Below are positions 25,344 to 34,569 of a stretch of 64,000 nucleotides of DNA, piece by piece. The position numbers were made by a program, and so were the translations under genes. Within the stretch, counting starts at the first letter, position 1, and each line of letters starts with the position of its first letter. This DNA comes from Sphingomonadales bacterium (lineage in GTDB: Bacteria > Pseudomonadota > Alphaproteobacteria > Sphingomonadales > Sphingomonadaceae), in contig JADJGU010000001.1 of assembly GCA_016707885.1 (NCBI GenBank), positions 186,001 to 250,000 of the forward strand, read 5' to 3'. The notes under the pieces were generated by a model. The model searched no databases, had not been told where the DNA came from, and saw only the letters and a program-made list of their open reading frames with translations.

Positions 25344-27449
25344 ATGTTCTTCCGGCGATCCAAGACCCCTGCTCCCACCGATATAGACGGCAGACTGGCC
25401 GCGTTTGACCGTGCCTATGCCGGGATGTTTCCGGGTGAGCCCAAGCCTTGGGAATCGACAGTCAATACAGAACAGCCCAGCGCACCCGGAAAGCCCTGGC
25501 TCATGGGCAAGACACGCTGGTGGTGGTTTAGCCGTGCCAGCGCTGGACTATTGGCTTTGTTCATCCTCATCGTCTTTTGGCTGGCGATCACCGCACCGCT
25601 CTCCAAATCGCTGCAGCCGATAGCCCCGCCGCGCATCACATTGCTCGCTTGGGACGGCACGCCGATTGCCCGCAACGGCGCCGTCGTCGATAAACCCGTT
25701 GAGGTCAAAAATCTGCCGCCACATGTGGTGCAGGCTTTCCTCTCTATCGAAGACCGCCGCTTCTATTCGCACTGGGGCGTTGATCCGCGCAGCATTGCCC
25801 GTGCGCTATGGAGCAACACCTTTGGCAGCGGCCTGAAACAGGGCGGCAGTACAATTACACAGCAGCTCGCCAAATTCACCTTTCTGACGCCAGAGCGCAG
25901 CCTGACACGAAAGGCGCGCGAGGCGTTAATCGCCTTCTGGCTCGAAGGCTGGCTGACCAAGGACGAAATCCTCGAACGCTATCTGTCGAACGCCTATTTC
26001 GGCGACAATGTATACGGTCTGCGCGCCGCTTCGCTGCATTACTTTTACCGCCAACCCGAGAGGCTGACATTGTCGCAGGCGGCGATGCTGGCAGGGCTGG
26101 TGCAGGCACCCAACCGGCTCGCCCCCACCCGCAATCCCCAGCGCGCCGCCAAACGCGCGAAGCTGGTTTTGAACGCAATGGTCGCAACCGGCGCGATCAG
26201 CGAAGCCAAGGCCGACGCGACACCGATCGCGCGGATCGATGTTCGCTATAAGGAAACGCTGCCCACCGGCACCTACTTCGCCGATTGGGCCATGCCGCAG
26301 GCGCGGCTGGATACCGAAACCGGCTATGCTGATCAGGTCATCCGCACCACGCTCGACTCACGTCTGCAGAACATTGCCCGCAATGTGATAGCGCGCGCGC
26401 CGCTCGGCAATGCGCAAGTAGCGCTAGTGGCGATGCGGCCCAATGGCGAGGTTGTCGCGATGGTGGGCGGTAAAAGTTATAAGGAATCCCCCTTCAACCG
26501 CGCGACACAGGCCAAGAGACAGCCCGGATCTACCTTCAAACTGTTCGTCTATTCGGCGGCATTACGCAGCGGGATGACGCCTGACAGCAAGGTCGACGAT
26601 AGCCCGATAACCGAGGGCGACTATCGCCCCAAAAACTATAGCGACCGCTATCGCGGCAAAATCACGCTGAAACAGGCCTTCGCCCAATCGAGCAATGTTG
26701 TCGCCGTGCGGCTGTACAACCAGCTGGGCTATAGCGCGGTTGCTCGTGCGGCGAAGGACCTCGGCGTTGAAAGCCCACTGACCCGCGATGCCAGTCTTGC
26801 GCTGGGCAGTTCGGGCATGACCTTGATCGAGCTGACCTCCGCCTATGCAGGTGTTGCCGGAAACAAATGGCCGGTCGAACCGCGCGCCTTTGTCGCTGAA
26901 GAAGAAGGCTGGTTCGGCTGGCTACTTTCTGCGCAACGCAGTTTCAGCACTGCGCACCATAAGGCGTTGCTCGAATTACTGGGCGCGACCGTCAACCAGG
27001 GCACCGGGCGTGCGGCGCGATTGGCAATCCCGGCCTATGGCAAAACCGGCACCAGTCAGGACTATCGTGATGCCCTGTTCATCGGCTTTGCGGGCGATCT
27101 GGTGGTCGGCGTGTGGATCGGCAATGATGACAATACCCCGCTGAAAAATATGACCGGTGGAGGCCTGCCCGCGCGCATCTGGCGCGATTTCATGGGGCAA
27201 GCGGTCAAAGGCGCGGGCGCGCGACCCAAGCCGAAGCCGGTGGTCGAGCCCGATCCCGAAGGCCCGATCGAGCCGCTCGACCTGCCTGAAATTCCCGAAC
27301 TGCCGGTCAATATCAACGGCACTGAAGTCCGCGTCGATCCCGACAAGGGGGTAACCGTCAGCGGACAAATTGAGGGCGTACCTCTGGACGTCACGATCGG
27401 CCGCGATGGTGTGAATGTGCAGTCGAGGGAAGATCCCCAGCGCCAGTGA
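25344..27449 (+). CDS. Class A penicillin-binding protein (PBP1A family)
   Basis: A 701-residue bifunctional peptidoglycan synthase. A cytoplasmic N-terminus and one membrane helix (about 68-88) are followed by a GT51 glycosyltransferase domain (EDRRFYSHWGVD, GGSTITQQLAK). The transpeptidase domain has Ser396 in GSTFK, QSSN and KTGTS (about 567). A proline-rich C-terminal tail ends the protein. It polymerises and crosslinks glycan strands in the periplasm. It starts 52 bases after priA and is followed by the serine protease gene, with no clear terminator between. Confidence 0.93.
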   Translation: MFFRRSKTPAPTDIDGRLAAFDRAYAGMFPGEPKPWESTVNTEQPSAPGKPWLMGKTRWWWFSRASAGLLALFILIVFWLAITAPLSKSLQPIAPPRITLLAWDGTPIARNGAVVDKPVEVKNLPPHVVQAFLSIEDRRFYSHWGVDPRSIARALWSNTFGSGLKQGGSTITQQLAKFTFLTPERSLTRKAREALIAFWLEGWLTKDEILERYLSNAYFGDNVYGLRAASLHYFYRQPERLTLSQAAMLAGLVQAPNRLAPTRNPQRAAKRAKLVLNAMVATGAISEAKADATPIARIDVRYKETLPTGTYFADWAMPQARLDTETGYADQVIRTTLDSRLQNIARNVIARAPLGNAQVALVAMRPNGEVVAMVGGKSYKESPFNRATQAKRQPGSTFKLFVYSAALRSGMTPDSKVDDSPITEGDYRPKNYSDRYRGKITLKQAFAQSSNVVAVRLYNQLGYSAVARAAKDLGVESPLTRDASLALGSSGMTLIELTSAYAGVAGNKWPVEPRAFVAEEEGWFGWLLSAQRSFSTAHHKALLELLGATVNQGTGRAARLAIPAYGKTGTSQDYRDALFIGFAGDLVVGVWIGNDDNTPLKNMTGGGLPARIWRDFMGQAVKGAGARPKPKPVVEPDPEGPIEPLDLPEIPELPVNINGTEVRVDPDKGVTVSGQIEGVPLDVTIGRDGVNVQSREDPQRQ

Positions 27450-27531
27450 GAGCATCAATAGTTTGGCTTAGATTGATTGCCCGCCCGATTTATGGTCGAG
27501 TGGCGCAGGGGCCTGATTTGGAGATTCGTGT

Positions 27532-29055
27532 GTGCGGCAGCTTCTGAACTGGTTTCTGGTGGCAGCGATGGCGGCTTTGGCCGTTTCGGCGGTTCGTGCC
27601 GACCCATCAGACATCGCCGCCGCTAGCCGCAGCGTCGTGCGCGTCGTCGTTTTTCCCGCATCAGGCGGGGATACTCCGATCGGACACGGATCGGGCATCG
27701 TCGTCGCGCCCGACAAAATCCTGACCAACGCCCATGTCGTTTCGGAAGAAGAATATGATGGCGCGATCCGTGTGGTCATTGTGCCTTCCGACGGTGGTGA
27801 GGCGATAACGGCCGAGATCATTGATCGCTCGCCACGCAACGATCTCGCGCTGATTGCGCTGAATGATGGCAAGCGGCTGACTCCGGCTACTTTTTACAGC
27901 GGACCTGTGGGCGACGGATCGGATGTCTTTGCCATCGGCTATCCGGGCGGCGTTGATATCGCCCAGGGTCTCAACATGTCCGATGTCCTGCGCCCGCAAG
28001 CGCCGGTCAAGACACGAGGCAACGTCTCCGCTGGACGATCCGCCAAGGAATTTGAGACAATCTTGCACACGGCCGCAATCGGCGGCGGCAACAGCGGCGG
28101 GCCATTGGTTGATGCGTGCGGACGCGTGCTCGGCGTCAACAGCTTCGGTAGTATTTCGGATGGCAGCGACGCCGAATTTTTCTTCGCGGTTGCCCAGCGG
28201 GAGGCCGTAGCCTTTCTGCGTCAAAACAATGTGGGCATTCGCAGCGTCGACAGCGAATGCCTGTCGCGCGCCGATTTGAGCCGCGCCGAAGCCGAACGAG
28301 CCGCTGCAGAAAAGGCGCGCATCGAAGAGGAAAACCGGATCGCAGAATCGGCCCGCACCAAAAGCTTTGGCGAAGCGCGACGGCAGGCCGAATATGACAT
28401 CATAGAATCGCGCGACAACCGGTTGATGCTGACAGTAATCCTGATCCTGTTGGCACTCGGTGCTGCCGGGACAAGCTGGCAACTGCTCGAACGCGAGCGA
28501 CGCGACCACGCCAAGCTTGCCGGTGGTTCGGCCGCCGCGCTGGTGGTTGCCGCTTTCCTGACCTGGTTCACGCGCCCCGGCTTTGACGAAGTCGACACCC
28601 GAACGCGCACCACACTCAGCGAGACCGCAGACCCGGCTGCTCCTGCCAAGGTGGCGCGCGCCGGCAAAATGACCTGCGTCATCGACCGGAGCCGCAGCCG
28701 CATCACCGTGTCCGACACCGCCGATGTGCCGTTCGAATGGACCGACACAGGCTGTGTCAATACGCGCACCCAATATGTCGAAACCAACGGCCTGTGGACC
28801 CGCACCTTCGTGCCGAACAATGAGGCGCAGGTTTCGATTATCAGTTTTGAACCTGACAGCAGTACCTATCGCATAGAACGCCACCTGCTTGGAGCAGAGG
28901 CCATGCAAAAAGCTCGAGAAGCGCGCGGCCAATATGATGTGAAGAGTTGTTCGACCGATCCTGCCATGCTGGAAAAGGTGGCTTCGATGAATGTCGCCGT
29001 GCGCCAGTTGCTGCCCCAGCAGCCGAATGAATTGCTGGTTTTCAATTGCAACTGA
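27532..29055 (+). CDS. Trypsin-like serine protease with internal membrane helices
   Basis: A 507-residue protein starting at GTG 27532. A signal peptide (about 1-23) is followed by an S1C protease domain with His68 (TNAHVV), Asp104 (RNDLALI) and Ser188 (GGGNSGGP). A coiled, charged stretch (about 243-290) leads to two membrane helices (about 300-318 and 332-350) and a C-terminal domain of about 140 residues with paired cysteines that I do not recognise. There is no PDZ domain, unlike DegP. An envelope-anchored protease with an exposed C-terminal domain is the best reading. The preceding PBP gene suggests an envelope role. Confidence 0.8.
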   Translation: MRQLLNWFLVAAMAALAVSAVRADPSDIAAASRSVVRVVVFPASGGDTPIGHGSGIVVAPDKILTNAHVVSEEEYDGAIRVVIVPSDGGEAITAEIIDRSPRNDLALIALNDGKRLTPATFYSGPVGDGSDVFAIGYPGGVDIAQGLNMSDVLRPQAPVKTRGNVSAGRSAKEFETILHTAAIGGGNSGGPLVDACGRVLGVNSFGSISDGSDAEFFFAVAQREAVAFLRQNNVGIRSVDSECLSRADLSRAEAERAAAEKARIEEENRIAESARTKSFGEARRQAEYDIIESRDNRLMLTVILILLALGAAGTSWQLLERERRDHAKLAGGSAAALVVAAFLTWFTRPGFDEVDTRTRTTLSETADPAAPAKVARAGKMTCVIDRSRSRITVSDTADVPFEWTDTGCVNTRTQYVETNGLWTRTFVPNNEAQVSIISFEPDSSTYRIERHLLGAEAMQKAREARGQYDVKSCSTDPAMLEKVASMNVAVRQLLPQQPNELLVFNCN

Positions 29056-29099
29056 ACCTTTGCGCGGGCGAAAATTGCCGTTAAGGCCCTGAATCGAAA

Positions 29100-30914
29100 A
29101 TGGCAGACAATTCCCCCCTCGAACAGTTCAAGCAGGTGCTGACCGGCACCTCGCGCGCGATTGCGCACGATCCCGAAGTCGAGCTCGCCTTTACTGCGGA
29201 CGCGCCGACACAGGCGGGGAAGAATTTCCGCGTTCCGATGCCGGGCCGGTCGCTGCCGCCCGAACAGATCGCCGAAGCGCGCGGTTTTGCGGACAGTTTT
29301 GCGCTGCGCCTGAAACATCATGATGTCGCCCGCCACGCGGCACTTCGCCCGCATGAGGCGATGGCAGGTGCCGCGTTTGATGCCATAGAAACCGCGCGGA
29401 TCGAGGCGCTGGGTTCGCGCGCAATGGACGGGGTGAAAGGCAACCTGACCCACGCGCTGGAAATGCGGCTGCGTACCGATCCGATTTCGCGCGCGCAGGC
29501 GGCGGAGGAAGTTCCTATATCGACAGCGCTCGCGCTGATGGTGCGCGAACGGCTCACTGGCCAAACTGTGCCCGAAATTGCGTCGCAAGGTGTCAATCTG
29601 CTGCGCGGCTGGATTGAGGACAAAGCGGGTAGTGATCTCGATGCACTGGGCCTCGCGCTCGACGATCAGGCCGCCTTTGCTTCGCTCGCGCAGACGATGC
29701 TTGAGCATCTCGACCTGACCGAAGGCGAGATTGAACCGAACGAAGCCGACGAAGGCGGGGACGAATCCGAGCAAGAGCAGGAACAGGACGGCGAGAGCGA
29801 CGACGAGGGCCAGAGCGAAGCCGGCCAGGCCGAAGCCCGTGCCGAGCCGCAGGAGGGCGAGGGCGAGGAGACCGAGGCCGATTATGATTCGTCCGAGATG
29901 GACGACATGGATGATGCCGACGGCGATATGGGCGAAGACGGCATGCAGCCGGTCAACCCGCAGCGCCGCAATTGGGATCATTTGCCGCAGAGCGATTATA
30001 AGAGCTGGACAGTCAAATATGACGAGGTTGTCGGCGCGACCGAGCTGGCCGATGAGGAAGAACTCAACCGCCTGCGCGCCTATCTCGACCAGCAGCTTTC
30101 CGGTTTGCAGGGCGCGGTTACGCGGCTCGCCAACCGGCTGCAGCGCCGCCTGATGGCCCAGCAGAACCGCAGTTGGGATTTCGATCAGGAAGAAGGACTG
30201 CTCGATGCCGCGCGCCTCGCCCGCGTCGTCGTCTCCCCCGGCCAGTCGCTGAGCTACAAGGTCGAACGTGAAACCAAGTTCCGCGATACCGTGGTCACGC
30301 TGTTGATCGACAATAGCGGATCAATGCGCGGCCGCCCGATCAGCATCGCCGCGATCAGTGCCGACATCATGGCGCGCACGCTCGAGCGCTGCGGCGTGAA
30401 GACGGAGATCCTCGGCTTCACCACCCGCGCATGGAAGGGCGGGCAATCGCGCGAGGACTGGCTCGCCGCCGGTCGCCCCGCCATGCCTGGCCGCCTCAAC
30501 GACCTGCGTCACATCGTTTACAAGAAAGCCGATGAGCCATGGCGCCATGCGCGCCGCAACCTTGGCCTAATGATGCGCGAAGGCTTGCTTAAGGAAAATA
30601 TCGACGGCGAAGCTTTGCTCTGGGCGCACAACCGCCTGATCGCCCGCCCCGAAGACCGCCGCATCCTGATGGTGATCTCCGATGGCGCGCCGGTTGATGA
30701 CTCGACTTTGTCGGTCAATCATGGCGGCTATCTCGAACAGCATCTGCGCCGCGTGATCGAGATGATCGAGGGCCGGAGCCCGGTGCAACTGGTCGCCATA
30801 GGCATCGGCCATGACGTCACCCGCTACTATCGCCGCGCGGTTACGATCATGGATGCCGAGCAATTGGGCGGCACGATGATCGAACAATTGGCCGGGTTGT
30901 TCGACGAGGAATAG
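29100..30914 (+). CDS. cobT: CobT-like cobaltochelatase subunit with VWA domain
   Basis: A 604-residue protein with the CobT layout. The N-terminal helical domain runs to about 200, a very acidic linker to about 290 (runs of Glu, Asp and Gln), and a C-terminal von Willebrand A domain has the MIDAS motif DNSGSM (about 404-409). CobT works with the AAA+ protein CobS and CobN in aerobic cobalt insertion into hydrogenobyrinic acid diamide. No cobS, cobN or other cobalamin gene is in the window, so the partner is elsewhere or the protein serves another AAA+/VWA pair. Confidence 0.85.
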   Translation: MADNSPLEQFKQVLTGTSRAIAHDPEVELAFTADAPTQAGKNFRVPMPGRSLPPEQIAEARGFADSFALRLKHHDVARHAALRPHEAMAGAAFDAIETARIEALGSRAMDGVKGNLTHALEMRLRTDPISRAQAAEEVPISTALALMVRERLTGQTVPEIASQGVNLLRGWIEDKAGSDLDALGLALDDQAAFASLAQTMLEHLDLTEGEIEPNEADEGGDESEQEQEQDGESDDEGQSEAGQAEARAEPQEGEGEETEADYDSSEMDDMDDADGDMGEDGMQPVNPQRRNWDHLPQSDYKSWTVKYDEVVGATELADEEELNRLRAYLDQQLSGLQGAVTRLANRLQRRLMAQQNRSWDFDQEEGLLDAARLARVVVSPGQSLSYKVERETKFRDTVVTLLIDNSGSMRGRPISIAAISADIMARTLERCGVKTEILGFTTRAWKGGQSREDWLAAGRPAMPGRLNDLRHIVYKKADEPWRHARRNLGLMMREGLLKENIDGEALLWAHNRLIARPEDRRILMVISDGAPVDDSTLSVNHGGYLEQHLRRVIEMIEGRSPVQLVAIGIGHDVTRYYRRAVTIMDAEQLGGTMIEQLAGLFDEE

Positions 30915-30979
30915 GCTTGCAATTCCGCGCTGACCTGACATTGATTTAATCAAGCGATTAAATCTTTGGAGAGCAGGAT

Positions 30980-31651
30980 ATGCAAGTCAGCGAAGCCGTA
31001 GCCAGCCGCCGGTCGGTGCGCGAATTTCTGGACAAGCCGGTCGATAAGGCGCTGCTCGAACGCATCCTGACCAAGGCCCAGAATGCGCCGTCGGGCGGCA
31101 ATACGCAGCCGTGGAATGCAGTCATGGCGACAGGAGAGCCGCTCAAGAAATTGCTGGAAGCGGTAGCCGAAGTCATTCCGCAAGGCGCCGCCGCGCACAA
31201 GCCGGAATATAATATTTACCCGCCCGAGCTGGATGGTCGATACAAGGACAGCCGCTTTGGCGTGGGTGAGGCGATGTATGCAGCACTCGATATTCCGCGC
31301 GACAACAAGATGGCACGGCTGATGTGGTTCGCGCGCAATTTCCGCGCCTTTGACGCGCCGATCCTGATGCTGATCCACACCCCGCGCTATATGGGCCCGC
31401 CGCAATGGTCGGATATCGGCATGTGGTTGCAGACGGTGATGTTGCTGCTCCGTGAAGAGGGGCTGGATAGCTGCGCGCAGGAGGCGTGGGCGATCTACAC
31501 CCCGCAAATCCGGCAATGCTTCCCCATCCCCGACGATCATATCTTCTTCTGCGGCATGGCGATCGGCTATCGCGACCCGGATGCTGCGGTGAATAATTTT
31601 CCGGTGGCTAGGGCGCCTTTGGGGGAAGTGGTGAGTTGGGAGGGGTTTTGA
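30980..31651 (+). CDS. Nitroreductase family protein
   Basis: A 223-residue FMN-dependent nitroreductase. The N-terminus VSEAVASRRSVREFLDKPV has the phosphate-binding Arg/Ser pattern, followed by NAPSGGNTQPWN and a C-terminal FFCGMAIGYRDPDAAVN, all typical of the family. It probably reduces nitro-compounds, quinones or enones with NAD(P)H; the physiological substrate cannot be read from sequence. GGAG precedes the ATG. A palindromic repeat follows immediately downstream, before cysS. Confidence 0.9.
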   Translation: MQVSEAVASRRSVREFLDKPVDKALLERILTKAQNAPSGGNTQPWNAVMATGEPLKKLLEAVAEVIPQGAAAHKPEYNIYPPELDGRYKDSRFGVGEAMYAALDIPRDNKMARLMWFARNFRAFDAPILMLIHTPRYMGPPQWSDIGMWLQTVMLLLREEGLDSCAQEAWAIYTPQIRQCFPIPDDHIFFCGMAIGYRDPDAAVNNFPVARAPLGEVVSWEGF

Positions 31652-31663
31652 TTAATCACTAAC

Positions 31664-31756
31664 CCGTCATGCTGAACTTGTTTCAGCATCCATCGTGCCA
31701 CGCAGGCCGAAGGGTTGAGAGGAGAAATGGACCCTGAAACAAGTTCAGGGTGACGG
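31664..31756. repeat. Palindromic repeat element 1 (sphingomonad REP-like)
   Basis: Two 15-base arms in exact inverted orientation, CTGAACTTGTTTCAG (31672-31686) and CTGAAACAAGTTCAG (31734-31748), are bounded by CCGTCA (31664-31669) and TGACGG (31751-31756). Each arm is itself a hairpin. It lies between the nitroreductase gene and cysS. Its form matches short repeats seen many times in sphingomonad genomes. Confidence 0.75.
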
Positions 31757-31804
31757 TGCTTTGGAAACTTGACCTCAGCCCTACTTTCCAGCATCGCCCC
31801 GTCC

Positions 31805-33511
31805 ATGTCCGACCTCAAACTCTTCAACAGCCTGACCCGCCAACTGGAAACCTTCCAGCCCGTCCATCCCGGTGAAGCGCGTGTCTATAGCTGTGGGCCG
31901 ACGGTCTACAATTACCCGCATATCGGCAATATGCGCGCCTATGTGTTCGCCGATACGCTTGGTCGGGTGCTCAGCTACAAAGGCTACAAACTGACCCACA
32001 TCATCAACATCACCGATGTCGGACATTTGACCGACGATGCCGATGCGGGTGAGGACAAGATGGAAAAGATGGCGGCCGAAAAGGCGCAATCCATCTGGGA
32101 CATCGCGCGCCACTATACAGAGGCCTATTGGGCAGACATCAAGGCACTCAACATCCGCCAGCCAGCCAAATGGTCAATCGCCACCGACTATGTGCCGCAG
32201 ATGATCGAGTTCGCCAAAAGCATCGCCGAAAAGCACTGCTACGAGCTGGAAAGCGGGCTCTATTTCGATGTCACAACGGTCCCAAACTATGGATGGCTGG
32301 CTGCAGACGATGACTTATGGGCTCCATACCGCCAGTTTTCGAACGAACTCAAAGCAGGTGACGTTTCGAGTGATTATCAATCTGCAGTCAGAAACTTGCT
32401 GCATAGCGTTCGCATATCTCAACAAAACCGGCCTTCACGGAAATCAGCGCGCTTAATCGAAGCGTTGGCGCCACTTGAACATGCTGACCAAAATACATTT
32501 GTCCGGGAATTCCCTGAGATTGCACGGAAGGTCGGGGAACTTTTCAATACCGGTCGAATTGAACAAGTCTCAGATAAGAGAAATCCAGAGGATTTCGCGA
32601 TCTGGCGCAAGACCCCACCCGGTGAAAACCGCCAGATGGAATGGGACAGCCCATGGGGTAAGGGCGCGCCGGGCTGGCATCTCGAATGCTCGGTCATGTC
32701 AGGCGATCTGCTCGGCTTTCCGTTCGATATCCATACAGGCGGGATCGACCATCGCGAAATCCATCATCCCAATGAGATTGCACAGAATCAAGCGCATGAA
32801 TGCTCCTCCGACAGCGGCGCGCGCATCTGGATGCACAATAATTTCCTCGTCGAACGCAGCGGCAAGATGAGCAAGAGCGCAGGCGAATTCCTGCGTGTGC
32901 AGCTGCTCATCGACAAAGGCTTCCATCCCCTCGCCTATCGCCTGATGTGCCTTCAGGCGCATTATCGCAGCGAACTTGAGTTCAGCTGGGAAGGGTTGGT
33001 TGCGGCGTTCACGCGGTTGAAGCGCATGGTGATGGCGATTCAAAAGCAAATGTGGGACGAACACACAAAGACCGGGAATCCGGTAGATGACCCGAGCCTT
33101 GTTAAACCTAGAAAGGCCGATCAAAGGGCTTCGGATGGGTTTGGTTATCTGCTCGATTTTGATAATGCCATTGCCGACGATCTAAATACTCCGATGTGTC
33201 TTCCTTTGGTTGAAGCTGTTTTATGGGAAAAGAGTATCGAAAATCGAGAGCGCTGGCAGATACTTGCCGACATGGATGATGTGTTGGGCTTGAATCTTCT
33301 ATCCTCGACAGCACGCACAGACCTCCGCATCCGCCCCAAAGCCGCCGTCATCACCGAAGCCGAAATCGAAGACGCTCTGGCCCAACGCAAGGAAGCCCGC
33401 GCAAACAAGGACTTTGCCACCTCAGACCGCATCCGCGATGATCTGATCGCCAAGGGTGTGGAAGTGATGGACGGCGATCCGCTGGGGTGGGATTGGAAGA
33501 TTGAGGGTTAG
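31805..33511 (+). CDS. cysS: Cysteinyl-tRNA synthetase with unusual in-frame insertions
   Basis: A 568-residue class I synthetase charging tRNA-Cys, with CGPTVYNYPHIGNMR (zinc Cys and HIGN) near the N-terminus and GKMSKSAGEF as the KMSKS loop. Most family members are 460-500 residues. The excess lies mainly in an insertion of about 80-90 residues around 160-250 (coding about 32283-32580), between YFDVTTVPNYG and KRNPEDFAIWRKTP. A second diverged stretch spans about 412-500 (33040-33305) before the conserved C-terminus. Both stretches are visibly less GC-rich than their surroundings. The start at 31805 is preferred because the extra 12 residues upstream show no similarity. Confidence 0.9.
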   Translation: MSDLKLFNSLTRQLETFQPVHPGEARVYSCGPTVYNYPHIGNMRAYVFADTLGRVLSYKGYKLTHIINITDVGHLTDDADAGEDKMEKMAAEKAQSIWDIARHYTEAYWADIKALNIRQPAKWSIATDYVPQMIEFAKSIAEKHCYELESGLYFDVTTVPNYGWLAADDDLWAPYRQFSNELKAGDVSSDYQSAVRNLLHSVRISQQNRPSRKSARLIEALAPLEHADQNTFVREFPEIARKVGELFNTGRIEQVSDKRNPEDFAIWRKTPPGENRQMEWDSPWGKGAPGWHLECSVMSGDLLGFPFDIHTGGIDHREIHHPNEIAQNQAHECSSDSGARIWMHNNFLVERSGKMSKSAGEFLRVQLLIDKGFHPLAYRLMCLQAHYRSELEFSWEGLVAAFTRLKRMVMAIQKQMWDEHTKTGNPVDDPSLVKPRKADQRASDGFGYLLDFDNAIADDLNTPMCLPLVEAVLWEKSIENRERWQILADMDDVLGLNLLSSTARTDLRIRPKAAVITEAEIEDALAQRKEARANKDFATSDRIRDDLIAKGVEVMDGDPLGWDWKIEG

Positions 33512-33514
33512 TTC

Positions 33515-33608
33515 CCCCTCCCGCTTGCGGGAGGGGTCAGGGAGGGCATGGTTGCTTTCCCAAATTCGGGACAGGCCCTCCCCCGGCCCTTCCTGCAAGC
33601 GGGAGGGG
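33515..33608. repeat. Palindromic repeat element 2 (GC-rich)
   Basis: A perfect 10-base stem CCCCTCCCGC-TT-GCGGGAGGGG (33515-33536) begins the element. A related, imperfect palindrome CCCTTCCTGCAAGCGGGAGGGG (33587-33608) ends it. GGGAGGGC and GGCCCTCCC pair in between. It fills the gap between cysS and the hydroxyacid dehydrogenase gene and may also stop cysS transcription. Confidence 0.7.
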
Positions 33609-33620
33609 AGACATTTTAGT

Positions 33621-34565
33621 ATGACCAAAACCAAATTCGTGGCCTCCAGCCTGATCCGCGCGATGGTCGAGCCGCGCCTGCCCGATTGGGTCGATGCGCA
33701 TTGGTATGTGACCAAGGAGGAGGCGCTCGAACTCGCGCCGCTGGCGGAAATCGGCTGGTTCGATATGTATGACAAGGCCGACATGGCGGCGATTATCACT
33801 GCGGCGACCAACCTCAAATGGCTCAACAGCATCTATGCGGGCGTCGATGGCATGCCGCTTGCCGAGCTCAAGAAGCGCGGAACCAAGGTAACCAACGGCG
33901 CGGGCATCAATGCTATCACCATTGCCGAATATGTCGTCATGGGGATGCTCAATATCGCCAAGGGCTATCGCGAAGTGATGCACGCGCAGGACCGGTGCGA
34001 ATGGCTGATCGACTCACCCGGCAAGGTCGAGCTGTACGGATCAAAGGCCTTGCTGCTCGGCTATGGCGCGATCGGCAAGCTGATCGAGGAGCGGCTGAAG
34101 GCGTTCAACGTCAATGTCACCATCGTCCGCCGCACCCCCGGCCCATTCAGCCTCGCCCCCGACGCTTGGCAGTCGCGGCTAGGCGAATTTGACTGGGTGA
34201 TTCTCGCAGTCCCTGCAACACCAGAAACCGACGAAATGATCGGAGCCGACGAGCTGGCCGAGATGAAGCAAAGCGCCGTTCTGGTGAATATCGCGCGTGG
34301 TTCGGTGGTTGATCAGGATGCGCTGGTGAAGGCTTTGCAGGACCAGCAAATTGGTGGCGCGTTCCTTGATGTGACCACACCCGAGCCTTTGCCCGCCGAC
34401 CATCCACTGTGGAGCCTCGACAATTGCCATATCAGCATGCACCTGTCGGGCCGCGCGCAGGACAAGATGTTTGTGCGCTCTGCCGAGCGCTTCCTTGAAA
34501 ACCTCAAACGCTATCACAAAGGCGAAAAGCTTGAGCCATTGGTGAATTTGGATTTGGGTTATTAA
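33621..34565 (+). CDS. D-isomer-specific 2-hydroxyacid dehydrogenase family protein
   Basis: A 314-residue NAD(P)-dependent oxidoreductase. The C-terminal half holds the Rossmann motif GYGAIGKLIEERLKAF, then DWVILAVPATPET and the catalytic Arg in NIARGSVVDQDAL. The usual catalytic His region reads HISMHLSGRAQD. The substrate is probably a 2-keto or 2-hydroxy acid (glyoxylate/hydroxypyruvate reductase group), but the specificity cannot be read. The ATG at 33621 follows directly after palindromic element 2. The open frame back to 33501 is only repeat sequence. Confidence 0.88.
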   Translation: MTKTKFVASSLIRAMVEPRLPDWVDAHWYVTKEEALELAPLAEIGWFDMYDKADMAAIITAATNLKWLNSIYAGVDGMPLAELKKRGTKVTNGAGINAITIAEYVVMGMLNIAKGYREVMHAQDRCEWLIDSPGKVELYGSKALLLGYGAIGKLIEERLKAFNVNVTIVRRTPGPFSLAPDAWQSRLGEFDWVILAVPATPETDEMIGADELAEMKQSAVLVNIARGSVVDQDALVKALQDQQIGGAFLDVTTPEPLPADHPLWSLDNCHISMHLSGRAQDKMFVRSAERFLENLKRYHKGEKLEPLVNLDLGY

Positions 34566-34569
34566 TTAC

